Shown here: positions 15,628 through 23,807 of the stretch, one piece after another
Position numbering within the stretch: position 1 is the stretch's first letter
Layout of the letters: each line of letters opens with the position of its first letter
Source: JACTMJ01 sp039812845
Lineage (GTDB): Bacteria; Acidobacteriota; Terriglobia; Bryobacterales; Bryobacteraceae
Length of the DNA: 64,000 nt
Reading direction: 5' to 3'
NCBI GenBank assembly: GCA_039812845.1
Contig: JBDIBK010000003.1
Coordinates: forward strand, 12,603-76,602
The notes under the pieces: generated by a model
Seen by the model: the letters and a program-made list of their open reading frames with translations, nothing else
Told to the model about the DNA's origin: nothing
Database searches by the model: none
Program-made: the position numbers and the translations under genes

Positions 15628-17079
15628 ATGTCAGCCATCGATACCACGACTTCCGACGTTCCCGCGGCGAGCAAAGGCGGCATGTTTACGCTCGCGGACG
15701 GGCGCAATCTCCTCTTCACCTTCATTCTGTTGAGTTCGCTCTTTCTGCTCTGGGGCTTCTGCAACGGGATGATCGACGTGATGGACAAGCACTTCCAGGA
15801 CGAGTTGCACCTCAGCAAGGCGCAATCGGCCTGGGTGCAGTTCGCGCACTATCTGGGCTACTTCCTGATGGCGATCCCCGCCGGATGGCTCGCGGCCAAG
15901 CTGGGCTACAAGGGCGGCATCATCGTCGGGCTGCTGATTGTCGCGCTGGGGGGAGTCTGGTTCATCCCGGCGACGGAAGTGAGCATGATGGCCAAGCAGG
16001 GCGCGGTTTCGAACAACCTGGCGTTCGCGGCCTTCCTGGCCGGAGTCTGTTTGATCGCCACCGGCCTCACTTTTCTCGAAACGGTGGCCAACCCGTACGC
16101 GACGGTGCTCGGAGACCGGAAGTACGCCGCCACGCGCATCAACCTCGCGCAATCCTGCAACGGCGTCGGGTGGATCTTCGGGCCCATTGTCGGCAGCATG
16201 TTCTTCTATTCCACCGATGCCGCTGGCAACAGCACCGGGGCGGAAAACCTCTACATCCCCTACGTGAGCGTCGCCGTGGTGGTGGCGATTCTGGCGGTCA
16301 TCTTTTACTTCGCCTCGATTCCGGACCTCAAGCCCGCGGAGGACTATGCGCCCGTGGATGACGCGGAAGAAAAGCACCATTCCGTGTGGAAGCACCCACA
16401 CTTTTCTCTCTCCGTGCTGGCGCAGTTTTTGTATGTCGCCGCGCAGGCCGGTATCTTCAGCTTCTTCATCAACTACATCACGGAGGAATTGCCCGCGATT
16501 CCCGCAGCCTGGCGGAACGGCTTCGACAGCTTTGCATCCAATGCCGGGATCCTCAGTTCCTGGCTCTCCGGCTGGTTTGAGACCGTGAACGGGGCTGTTG
16601 CCTTTACGGACAAGGGCGCTTCGAATCTGGCTTCCCTCGGTTTCGTTCTGTTTCTGCTCGGCCGCTTCTCCGGCTCTCTGCTGCTGAAGCGCTTTCAGGC
16701 ACATTCCGTGCTCGGCCTCTACGGCTTCCTGTGCGCTCTCGCTTCGCTGCTCGTTTTCCTGAAGCTTGGCTGGGCCTCCGCCGTTTGCGTGCTGCTCACC
16801 TTCTTCTTCATGTCGATCATGTTCCCCACCATTTTCGCGCTGGGTATCTACGGCTTGGGTGGCAGAGCGAAACGCGCCTCCGCTTTCCTCGTGATGGCGG
16901 TCTCGGGCGGCGCGGTGGTGCCGAAGATCATGGGCGCGATCGCGGATCACTACGATATGTCCCGCGGCTTCATCGTTCCGGCGCTTTGTTTTGCGGTGGT
17001 AGGCCTCTATGGCCTCTATTGGCGGAAGCTGAGCCATGCGCCCGCGGTGGCCCATATTCAGACCAGCGGAGGCCACTGA
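15628..17079 (+). CDS. FucP-like sugar:H+ symporter (MFS)
   Basis: The 483-residue inner-membrane protein has about 12 transmembrane helices. It carries the fucose/glucose/galactose permease signatures: FLLWGFCNGMIDVMDKHFQ in helix 1, FAHYLGYFLMAIPAGWLAAKLGYKGGI, GLTFLETVANPYATVLG and a C-terminal FFFMSIMFPTIFALGIYGLGGRAKRASAFLVM. These mark proton-coupled uptake of monosaccharides such as fucose, galactose or glucose. ATG 15628 gives the usual short cytosolic leader (TTTSDVPAASKGGMFTLADGRN); its ribosome site is weak. Its place after secreted hydrolases suggests import of the released sugar. Confidence 0.93.
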   Translation: MSAIDTTTSDVPAASKGGMFTLADGRNLLFTFILLSSLFLLWGFCNGMIDVMDKHFQDELHLSKAQSAWVQFAHYLGYFLMAIPAGWLAAKLGYKGGIIVGLLIVALGGVWFIPATEVSMMAKQGAVSNNLAFAAFLAGVCLIATGLTFLETVANPYATVLGDRKYAATRINLAQSCNGVGWIFGPIVGSMFFYSTDAAGNSTGAENLYIPYVSVAVVVAILAVIFYFASIPDLKPAEDYAPVDDAEEKHHSVWKHPHFSLSVLAQFLYVAAQAGIFSFFINYITEELPAIPAAWRNGFDSFASNAGILSSWLSGWFETVNGAVAFTDKGASNLASLGFVLFLLGRFSGSLLLKRFQAHSVLGLYGFLCALASLLVFLKLGWASAVCVLLTFFFMSIMFPTIFALGIYGLGGRAKRASAFLVMAVSGGAVVPKIMGAIADHYDMSRGFIVPALCFAVVGLYGLYWRKLSHAPAVAHIQTSGGH

Positions 17080-17150
17080 CGCAGGGCTGGAATACGATAA
17101 GCTCTTGGCGGCGGAACAGGCTTTCCCTGCCCGTCCTCTGGAGGTGTGAC

Positions 17151-18536
17151 TTGCGATTTCTCTCCCTGGCCGTGCTTGCGCTGTTCGCGCTGCCCCTCTC
17201 CGCGCAAACGGATACGGTCCTCATCAAGCCGAAGCCGATCGAGGATACGCTCCGGAATCCAGGCCGCGGAATTCAGACCTTCCAGCGCTTCGAAGGCCAG
17301 GCGCTGAACCCGCCCACCACGTGGTCCGAGGTGGGTCCGGAAGGCCCTCTGCCCTCAGCCGAAGGAGTGATCTTTCCGGAATCCACCGTCGCTTACGTGC
17401 GCTGGTTCTGGTCGCAGATCGAACCAAAGCCTGGCGTCTATGCCTGGGAGATTATCGACAGCGCACTCAGCGAGGCGAAACGCCACGGCCAGAAACTGGC
17501 CATTCGCATCATGCCTTATGATCCGAAATCGCCGCTGCCGGAGTGGTACCGCAATTCCAGCGCGCGGCGCGCCAACAAGCCCGGCGACAAGGACGGCGCC
17601 GTTTGGTCCCCGGATTCCGACGACGCCTATTACGTCACCCGCTGGTCCGCGCTGGTGCGCAAACTGGGCGAGCGCTACGACGGCCATCCGGACCTCGACA
17701 CCGTGGATATCTCCACCTTCGGCTATTGGGGCGAAGGCTGGGGTCCGTATCCCCCATCGAAGGAAGTGCAGCAAGCCCTCGTGGACTTGCACTTCGAGGT
17801 CTTCCGCAAGACCAAGCTGCTGATGAATTTTGACGTAGAGGAGATGCTCGAATACGGGACCGGCCGCGGCGCGGGCTGGCGCGCGGATTGCTGGGGAGAT
17901 TTCGGCCGCCCGAGCAAGCCCAACTTCGCGCACATGATCGACATGTACCCCCGCTATCTTGCTTCGGAGGGCGTGCGCGACGCGTGGATGCGTGGCCCGG
18001 TATCGCTCGAAGTCTGCGGCACCACCGCGAGTTGGAAGCGGCTGAACTACCCGCTGCAAAAGATCTTTGACGCAGCCATGCGCTGGCACGCCAGCACCGT
18101 CAATTTGAAGTCCGCGCCCATCCCGGAGGAATGGCGGCCGGCGTTCGAGGAATTCGAAAAACGCCTGGGGTACCGCTACTCGCTGCGGCGAGTGGAATAC
18201 CCGCGCCGTACCGCAGCCGGCGTCCCCTTCCCGCTGAAAACACTGTGGCTGAATGAGGGAGTCGCGCCCGCCTATGACCGGTATCAGGTGCAACTGGAAC
18301 TGGCGTCCGGCCAGACCCGCGCGAAGGTGCCGCTGCCAATCGAACTCATCAAATGGGGGCCGGGCGATTGGGTGTATGAAGGCCCGGTGCTGCTGCCGGA
18401 GAACCTGCCCGCGGGCCGCTACAATCTTCGAATCGCCATTGTGGACCCTGCAACGGACCATCCGGCGATCCACCTTGCGAACGAGGGCCGGGAGAACGAC
18501 GGGTGGTACGGGATCGGCGTCATCGAACTGCAATGA
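17151..18536 (+). CDS. Secreted DUF4832 glycoside-hydrolase-like protein
   Basis: The 461-residue protein starts at TTG 17151, seven bases after GGAGGTG, and has a signal peptide (FLSLAVLALFALPLSAQ). The barrel part includes STVAYVRWFWSQIEPKPGVYAWEIID, LAIRIMPYDP, GERYDGHPDLDTVDISTFGYWGEGWG and a later GPVSLEVCGTTASWK. This layout is seen in GH42-like and DUF4832 proteins. A C-terminal beta-sandwich (FPLKTLWLNEGVAPAYDRYQVQLELASG...) matches DUF4832. It is probably a periplasmic or extracellular glycosidase or sugar-binding protein. Catalytic acids are not assigned. It closes the sugar locus. Confidence 0.82.
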   Translation: MRFLSLAVLALFALPLSAQTDTVLIKPKPIEDTLRNPGRGIQTFQRFEGQALNPPTTWSEVGPEGPLPSAEGVIFPESTVAYVRWFWSQIEPKPGVYAWEIIDSALSEAKRHGQKLAIRIMPYDPKSPLPEWYRNSSARRANKPGDKDGAVWSPDSDDAYYVTRWSALVRKLGERYDGHPDLDTVDISTFGYWGEGWGPYPPSKEVQQALVDLHFEVFRKTKLLMNFDVEEMLEYGTGRGAGWRADCWGDFGRPSKPNFAHMIDMYPRYLASEGVRDAWMRGPVSLEVCGTTASWKRLNYPLQKIFDAAMRWHASTVNLKSAPIPEEWRPAFEEFEKRLGYRYSLRRVEYPRRTAAGVPFPLKTLWLNEGVAPAYDRYQVQLELASGQTRAKVPLPIELIKWGPGDWVYEGPVLLPENLPAGRYNLRIAIVDPATDHPAIHLANEGRENDGWYGIGVIELQ

Positions 18537-18637
18537 ACGCGCTGGCGCGGGAGGGAAAGGCGCGCATTTCCAGCCTCGCCCGTTGTTGCGGATGCGCCAC
18601 CGTCATGCTAATTTGAAAAGGTTGGACACGCGTCTGT

Positions 18638-18714
18638 GGGGACGTAGTTCAGTTGGTTAGAACGCCTGCCTGTCACGCAGGAGGCCGCGGGTTCGAGCCC
18701 CGTCGTCCCCGCCA
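18638..18714 (+). tRNA. tRNA-Asp(GUC)
   Basis: Acceptor GGGGACG (18638-18644) pairs with CGUCCCC, then discriminator G18711 and encoded CCA (18712-18714). The D-arm reads GUAGUUCAGUUGGUUAGAAC, the anticodon arm is CCUGC-CUGUCAC-GCAGG with anticodon GUC, and the T-arm contains GGUUCGAGCC. All cloverleaf elements are regular and there is no intron. Confidence 0.97.
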
Positions 18715-18843
18715 CCCTTTCCGGGATCTCTTCTCCGCATCCTCCCGCAATATCGTTGATTCGTTCGTCGGCTTTCATGGTCCCTCGCCTTCGGAGGCAG
18801 CGAAGGTTGCCGATCGCTTCATGCCCGTTGGGAGCGTTCAAAT

Positions 18844-18872
18844 TTGATTGGGCGGCAGCGTTCCTGTACAGT
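18844..18872 (+). promoter_or_regulatory. Promoter and palindrome upstream of the TacA-like antitoxin
   Basis: TTGATT (18844-18849) and TACAGT (18867-18872) are separated by 17 bases. The palindrome CTGTACAG (18864-18871) overlaps the -10 box and GTAC recurs at 18881-18884. A ribbon-helix-helix antitoxin could bind such a palindrome to repress the operon. Confidence 0.55.
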
Positions 18873-18899
18873 TTGAATAGGTACAAGGAAGGTTTCATC

Positions 18900-19178
18900 A
18901 TGCCCCGTGCCGCCATTGAAGACAACAAGCGGATGTCTCTCCGAATTCGGCCGGAGGAGAAGAGGCTTCTTTTGCGAGCCGCCACGCTCCGGAACACCGA
19001 TCTGACGGACTTTATCCGTAAGCACAGCTTGGATGCCGCGAGAGCAATCATCCGCGAAGAGGAACGCGTCCGGTTGAGCGAGCGAGACAGCCTGCGCGTC
19101 CTGGAACTCCTCGAAAGCCCTCCCGCACCGAACGAGAAACTTCTTGCTGCGGCAAAGACGCGGCCTAAGCCTCAATGA
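18900..19178 (+). CDS. DUF1778 ribbon-helix-helix antitoxin (TacA-like)
   Basis: The 92-residue protein has NKRMSLRIRPEEKRLLLRAATLRNTDLTDFIRKHSLDAARAII, the DUF1778 ribbon-helix-helix fold. The strand (MSLRI) reads DNA and the helices dimerise. The C-terminal tail (SERDSLRVLELLESPPAPNEKLLAA) is the toxin-wrapping segment of TacA/AtaR antitoxins. AAGGAAGG lies ahead of ATG 18900. Its last codons overlap the toxin start (ATGA), the standard coupling for this pair. It lies 185 bases downstream of tRNA-Asp. Confidence 0.92.
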   Translation: MPRAAIEDNKRMSLRIRPEEKRLLLRAATLRNTDLTDFIRKHSLDAARAIIREEERVRLSERDSLRVLELLESPPAPNEKLLAAAKTRPKPQ

Positions 19179-19702
19179 ACATTTCGGCATGGCATGAGGA
19201 GCCCATCGGCAGGCACCATCACCGGGACAGTTTCGACTGCGGCGAGGAGCCGCTGAACGAATTCTTGCGGAGGCATGCGCGCAAGAGCCATGAGGCGGGT
19301 GGAGCGAAGACATTCCTGGCGATTGGCGATGCCGGGGAGGAGAAGATCCTGGGCTACTACAGCCTCGCACCGGTTTCCTTCGAGTACGCGCGGACGCCGG
19401 GAATCATCAAGCGTGGCCTCACTCGGCACGATGTGCCTGGCTTCCGGTTGGCGCGCCTCGGCGTCGCCAAAGACTATCAAGGCCGGGGATTTGGAACAAA
19501 ACTTCTGCTTCTTGCCGGCAAGCGGTGTCTTGCCGCGGCAAAAGAAGTCGGGGGCGTCATGATGATGATCGACGCCAAGAATGACCGTGCGGCGAAGTGG
19601 TACGCGGATCGCGGTGCCGTTCCTCTTCCCGATTCCCCATTGACCCTGATGCTGCACTTGGATACGGTCGCAACGGCTTTGTGGGCCGCGGGGCGGATCT
19701 AA
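19175..19702 (+). CDS. GNAT acetyltransferase toxin (TacT-like)
   Basis: The 175-residue GNAT protein carries the acetyl-CoA loop ARLGVAKDYQGRGFGTKLLLLA (R/Q-x-x-G-x-G), preceded by LGYYSLAPVSFEYA. The catalytic tyrosine region is NDRAAKWYADRGAVPLPDSPLTLML. This is the TacT/AtaT branch, whose members acetylate the amino group of charged tRNAs and so stop translation. It begins within the antitoxin's stop. The N-terminal FDCGEEPLNEFLRRHARKSHEAG is also typical. Nothing in the sequence suggests inactivation. Confidence 0.92.
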   Translation: MNISAWHEEPIGRHHHRDSFDCGEEPLNEFLRRHARKSHEAGGAKTFLAIGDAGEEKILGYYSLAPVSFEYARTPGIIKRGLTRHDVPGFRLARLGVAKDYQGRGFGTKLLLLAGKRCLAAAKEVGGVMMMIDAKNDRAAKWYADRGAVPLPDSPLTLMLHLDTVATALWAAGRI

Positions 19703-20093
19703 ATTTCGTTTCTGCTTTTCCTGCCGCAAAGTCTTTCTGGTTCGGTTTCCTTGGGGCAAATTGCGGATCGAGAAGCGCTTGTCCCCGACACCTTTGGGAG
19801 AAATACCGGACTATAGGGTGGCTTACGGATCAGCGCCAATAGACGGCGAGGAACGGCACCGCTTCATCTAGCCAAACTCGCAGCGGTCCGGTTTGAGCGC
19901 CAGCGGATTGCCTAGCCGAGCATCTCCATCGCTAGAAGCTTCCCCACTGGAAGCTCAAAATGCCGTCCGGCCCGGGAGTGCGTCACAATAGAAGAGATGC
20001 GCGTCCTTGGGTTTCGGACAAGCTGCGGTGAAATTGCCGCCTTGGCCTTGCGGAATCCAGCGTTTGACGCCAGTACCCTGGAGGACTCATTGC
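19703..20093. other. Intergenic region upstream of enolase
   Basis: About 390 bases lie between the TacT stop and the enolase start. No RNA gene, repeat or convincing promoter consensus was found. Open frames crossing it do not resemble proteins. The enolase ribosome site GGAGGA lies at its end. Confidence 0.5.
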
Positions 20094-21386
20094 ATGAGCA
20101 CAATTGTTGAAATTATCGGGCGCGAGATTCTGGATTCCCGCGGCAACCCCACCGTGGAAGCCGATGTGATTTTGGAAGACGGGACGCTCGGCCGCGCCGC
20201 GGTGCCCTCGGGCGCTTCCACCGGCGAATATGAGGCGGTCGAGCTGCGCGACGGCGACAAGAACCGCTATCTCGGCAAGGGCGTGCTGAACGCCGTTAAG
20301 TCCGTGAACGGCGAGATTGCCGACGCGCTCGCCGGCATGGACGCGCTGGAGCAGCAGCTCGTTGACCGGGCGATGCTCGAACTGGACGGCACCCCGAACA
20401 AGGCCAAACTGGGCGCGAATGCGATTCTCGCGGTGTCGATGGCTACCGCCCGCGCCGCCGCCGCCTATTTGCAGATTCCGCTTTATCGCTACCTTGGCGG
20501 CGTGCAGGCTTCCATCCTGCCCGTGCCCATGATGAACATCCTCAACGGCGGCGCGCATGCGGACAATTCCGTCGATCCGCAGGAGTTCATGATCGCGCCG
20601 CACGGCGCGGAAACCTTCTCCGAGGCGCTCCGCATGGGCGCGGAAGTCTTCCACACGCTCAAGGGCGTTTTGAAGAAGAAGGGCTATGCGACTTCCGTGG
20701 GCGATGAAGGCGGATTCGCGCCGAACCTGAAATCCAACGAAGAGGCTATCGAGGTGATTCTCGAAGCTATTGAGAAAGCGGGCTACAAGGCCGGGGAGCA
20801 GATCAGCCTGGCGCTGGACCCGGCTTCGAGCGAGTTCTTCGATAAGGAAAAGAAGAAGTACGTCTTCAAGAAGTCCGACAAGAGCGAATACACCAGCGAG
20901 CAGATGGTGGAGTTCTGGGCAAAGTGGGCCAGCCAGTATCCGATCATCTCCATCGAAGACGGCATGGACGAGAACGATTGGGATGGATGGAAGCTGCTGA
21001 CCGAGAAGATCGGCGACAAGGTGCAACTGGTGGGCGACGATCTGTTCGTCACGAACAGCGCGCGCCTGGCCCAGGGAATCGAGAAGGGCGTTGCCAATTC
21101 GATTCTCGTGAAGGTGAACCAGATCGGCTCCCTCACGGAGACGCTGGACGCAATGGCCCTGGCCGCAAGCGCGGGCTACACGGCGATGGTTTCCCACCGC
21201 TCCGGCGAAACGGAAGACACCTTCATCGCGGACCTCGCCGTGGCCACCGGCGCGGGCCAGATCAAGACCGGCTCCGCCAGCCGGACGGATCGCATCGCCA
21301 AGTACAACCAATTGCTCCGCATTGAGGAAGAGTTGGGTTCCACGGCGAAGTACGCCAGCAGGAAAGCGTTCAAGGTGAAGTTTTAG
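20094..21386 (+). CDS. eno: Enolase (phosphopyruvate hydratase)
   Basis: The 430-residue cytoplasmic glycolytic enzyme interconverts 2-phosphoglycerate and phosphoenolpyruvate. It shows the N-terminal GREILDSRGNPTVEADV, the flexible loop GASTGEYEAVELRDGD, metal-ligand strands (SIEDGMDENDWDGW, QLVGDDLFVTN), and the signature SILVKVNQIGSLTET with the catalytic Lys. HRSGETEDTFIADLAVA follows. Length is normal. ATG 20094 is preceded by GGAGGA; an upstream in-frame start at 20007 lacks conserved sequence. A strong terminator follows, so it is probably monocistronic. Confidence 0.98.
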   Translation: MSTIVEIIGREILDSRGNPTVEADVILEDGTLGRAAVPSGASTGEYEAVELRDGDKNRYLGKGVLNAVKSVNGEIADALAGMDALEQQLVDRAMLELDGTPNKAKLGANAILAVSMATARAAAAYLQIPLYRYLGGVQASILPVPMMNILNGGAHADNSVDPQEFMIAPHGAETFSEALRMGAEVFHTLKGVLKKKGYATSVGDEGGFAPNLKSNEEAIEVILEAIEKAGYKAGEQISLALDPASSEFFDKEKKKYVFKKSDKSEYTSEQMVEFWAKWASQYPIISIEDGMDENDWDGWKLLTEKIGDKVQLVGDDLFVTNSARLAQGIEKGVANSILVKVNQIGSLTETLDAMALAASAGYTAMVSHRSGETEDTFIADLAVATGAGQIKTGSASRTDRIAKYNQLLRIEEELGSTAKYASRKAFKVKF

Positions 21387-21409
21387 TCTCGGTCATGTCG
21401 CTGAAAGGA

Positions 21410-21440
21410 GGGCCGCCCGCGAAGGGCGGCCCTTTTTCCT
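21410..21440 (+). terminator. Rho-independent terminator of eno
   Basis: GGGCCGCCC (21410-21418) pairs with GGGCGGCCC (21424-21432) around GCGAA, followed directly by TTTTTCCT. It lies 24 bases after the enolase stop and is the clearest intrinsic terminator in the window. Confidence 0.93.
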
Positions 21441-21643
21441 TTTCCTGGCCGCGGAAGAACCGTGAATGCGCACCGGAAGATCTCACAACAAGCTGTGCGG
21501 CGGTGAGAGAATACCAAGTAAGTGCGGATTGCCTCCGCCGCCGCGTGTCCCTTCAGAGATCTCCCTGCAGGCATGTCGATCCCCGAGGATGCCAATCGAT
21601 TACATCAGGAAGGCTCGCCACGCGGGCGGATAGGGGGATTTCG

Positions 21644-22024
21644 ATGAAGTATTTGTGCCTCGTTTACGGAGAAGAGCTGGCCATGTCTCAAGTGGATCCC
21701 GCGCACTGCGTCGCATTTGACGAAGAGTTGCGCGCCAAGGAAATCTGCATTGCGTCGGAAGCGCTGCTTCCGGTGGAAAGCGCCACCTCGGTACGGGTGC
21801 GCAATGGCCGGGTCTCCGTCACCGATGGGCCGTTCGCCGAAACGCACGAAACTCTGGCCGGTTTCTATCTCATCGAGGCGCGCGATCTGAACGCGGCGAT
21901 TCAGGTGGCCACGCAGATTCCGCCGGCGCGCATCGGCACCATTGAGATCCGCCCCGTGCGGCAACTTCCCGGCCGGGTCCTGGGCGCGGATACCCGGAAC
22001 GAAACGGCCGCGCGGAACGTTTGA
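21644..22024 (+). CDS. YCII-related (DGPF) protein
   Basis: The 126-residue cytoplasmic protein begins MKYLCLVYGEE and contains VTDGPFAETHETLAGFYLIEARDLNAAIQVA, the DGPFAETKE motif of the YCII/DGPF family. These proteins have a ferredoxin-like dimeric fold and are encoded next to ECF42 sigma factors, as here: the sigma gene starts 24 bases after its stop. A role as a small-molecule sensor or partner for the sigma factor is inferred in the field, but its chemistry is unknown. ATG 21644 follows AGGGGGAT. Confidence 0.93.
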   Translation: MKYLCLVYGEELAMSQVDPAHCVAFDEELRAKEICIASEALLPVESATSVRVRNGRVSVTDGPFAETHETLAGFYLIEARDLNAAIQVATQIPPARIGTIEIRPVRQLPGRVLGADTRNETAARNV

Positions 22025-22047
22025 TTCCCAGCGGCACTTCGCACCCT

Positions 22048-23325
22048 ATGAATGGAATCTCTCAAAGCGACCCTCAGCGCGCGGTGGAAGAGATCTACCG
22101 AAGCCAGTCCCGGCGCGTGCTGGCAACGCTGATTCGGCTGCTGGGCGATTTCGAACTGGCGGAAGAAGCGATGCACGACGCCTTCATGGCGGCGGTGGAG
22201 AAGTGGCCGCGCGACGGCATCCCTTCGAACCCCTCGGCCTGGCTGATCTCGGCCGGAAGGTTCAAGGCGATCGACGTCCTCCGACGCCGCAAGCGTTTCG
22301 AAACCGGGCTTCCGGGTGAGCCGGAACTGCTGGGTGCTTACGTCGAGACCCCCGTTTACGAGGAAAACTCCGTGGTGGACGATCGCCTGCGGTTGATCTT
22401 CACCTGCTGTCACCCGGCGCTGCCCGCCGACGCCCAGACAGCCCTCACCCTGCGGGAGGTCTGCGGCCTCACCACCGAAGCGATCGCCTGCGCGTTCTTT
22501 ACCAGCCCCACCACCATGGCACAGCGCATTGTGCGGGCAAAGGCAAAGATTCGGGACGCGCGGATCCCCTACGAAGTGCCCGAGCGCGAAGCGCTGCCCG
22601 AGCGCCTGGACGCCGTCTTGCGGGTAGTTTATCTGGTCTACAACGAAGGCTATACCGCATCCTCCGGAGAGTCTCTCACCCGCGTCGAACTCTCCATGGA
22701 GGCCATTCGCCTGGGTCGCCTGCTGGCCGAGATGCTCCCCGAACCCGAAGTATTGGGATTGCTGGCTCTGATGCTGCTGCACGAATCGCGGCGTCCGGCG
22801 CGGCTCGATGAAGCCGGGGAACTCGTGCTGCTTGAGAACCAGGATCGCACCCAATGGAACCGCGCCCAGATCCAGGAAGGCAAGCAATTGCTCGAACGCG
22901 CGCTCGTCTCCCGCCGCTTCGGACCCTATTCGATTCAAGCCGCGATTGCGGCCGTGCATTCCGATGCGCCCAGCGTCGCCGCGACGGATTGGAGCCAGAT
23001 TGTAGGGTTATATGACGTGCTGCTGCGGCTGGAGCCCTCCGTGGTGGTGGAACTGAATCGCGCGGTGGCTCTGGCAATGCGCGATGGGCCGCTGGCCGGC
23101 CTGGCGGCGCTGGATGCGATATTCGACCGCGACGAACTGAAGGATTACCACCGGGCACACGCCGCGCGCGGGGAGCTGTGCGTTCGAGCGGGGCGGATCA
23201 AGGAAGGCTGCGCGTGTTACGAGCGCGCGCTGGAGCTGGCCAAGCAGGCTCCGGAACGGCGCTTCCTGGAGCGGCGTCTCAAGGATATTTCCTGGGACGG
23301 AACCGGCCGGCCGCGCTCAGCCTGA
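22048..23325 (+). CDS. ECF42-type RNA polymerase sigma factor
   Basis: The 425-residue protein starts with sigma region 2 (IYRSQSRRVLATLIRLLGDFELAEEAMHDAFMAAVEKWP, AWLISAGRFKAIDVLRRRKR). Region 4 follows (LTLREVCGLTTEAIACAFFTSPTTMAQRIVRAKAKI). A long C-terminal helical extension of more than 200 residues (VYNEGYTASSG...ELNRAVALAMRDGPLAGLAALD, TPR-like repeats) marks group ECF42. These sigma factors have no classical anti-sigma factor; the extension and the neighbouring DGPF protein are thought to control them. ATG 22048 is preferred; its ribosome site is poor and coupling to the upstream gene is likely. The last 9 bases overlap a convergent gene. Confidence 0.93.
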   Translation: MNGISQSDPQRAVEEIYRSQSRRVLATLIRLLGDFELAEEAMHDAFMAAVEKWPRDGIPSNPSAWLISAGRFKAIDVLRRRKRFETGLPGEPELLGAYVETPVYEENSVVDDRLRLIFTCCHPALPADAQTALTLREVCGLTTEAIACAFFTSPTTMAQRIVRAKAKIRDARIPYEVPEREALPERLDAVLRVVYLVYNEGYTASSGESLTRVELSMEAIRLGRLLAEMLPEPEVLGLLALMLLHESRRPARLDEAGELVLLENQDRTQWNRAQIQEGKQLLERALVSRRFGPYSIQAAIAAVHSDAPSVAATDWSQIVGLYDVLLRLEPSVVVELNRAVALAMRDGPLAGLAALDAIFDRDELKDYHRAHAARGELCVRAGRIKEGCACYERALELAKQAPERRFLERRLKDISWDGTGRPRSA

Positions 23326-23799
23326 TTTTTCCCGGCCGATCTCCGCCATGGTCGCGCCGGTGGCGCGAAGAAAATCCTCGGGCGCGAGCAGCAACTGCAG
23401 CCCGCGCTGGCCCGCCGAAACGGAGATGCGGTCAAAGAGAATCGCGGTTTCGTCGAGGTAAGCCGGGTAGGCTTTGCGCGCGCCCAAAACCGTGACGCCT
23501 CCGCGAATGTAGCCCGTGAGCGGCTGCACCTCCTTGAGCGGGACAACCTCCGTCGAACGATTGCCACTGACGCGGGCGAGGGCCTTCAGATCCAGCTCGC
23601 TGTTGCCCGGTATCACGGCAAAACAGACGCCGTTGCGGTCTCCGCGGGCAACCAGCGTCTTGAACACCCGCTCCGGAGGCAGCCCGATCTTTGCCGCCAC
23701 CGATTCCGCGGCCAGGTGCTCGGGATCCACTTCGTACTCGACGATCTCATACGCGATGTTTGCCGCATCGAGGAGCCGCGCGGCATTCGTTCTCGTCAT
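23317..23799 (-). CDS. YbaK/EbsC-family Cys-tRNA(Pro) deacylase
   Basis: The 160-residue protein reads TRTNAARLLDAANIAYEIVEYE, then ESVAAKIGLPPERVFKTLVARGDRNGVCFAVIPGNSELDLKALARVSG. It continues with EVVPLKEVQPLTGYIRGGVTVLGARKAYPAYLDE. The conserved Lys of VFKTLVA and the GGVTVLG loop define the YbaK domain, which hydrolyses mischarged Cys-tRNA(Pro). Length is typical. It lies downstream of the Cys/Met-type PLP gene on the same strand, 8 bases after its stop, so cysteine metabolism is a shared theme. Confidence 0.95.
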   Translation of the reverse strand: MTRTNAARLLDAANIAYEIVEYEVDPEHLAAESVAAKIGLPPERVFKTLVARGDRNGVCFAVIPGNSELDLKALARVSGNRSTEVVPLKEVQPLTGYIRGGVTVLGARKAYPAYLDETAILFDRISVSAGQRGLQLLLAPEDFLRATGATMAEIGREKSG

Positions 23800-23807
23800 C
23801 CCTCGCC

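Noticed and set aside
15631..17076. A 481-codon minus-strand frame
   Set aside because: It is antisense to the FucP-like symporter and has no membrane segments or domains of its own.
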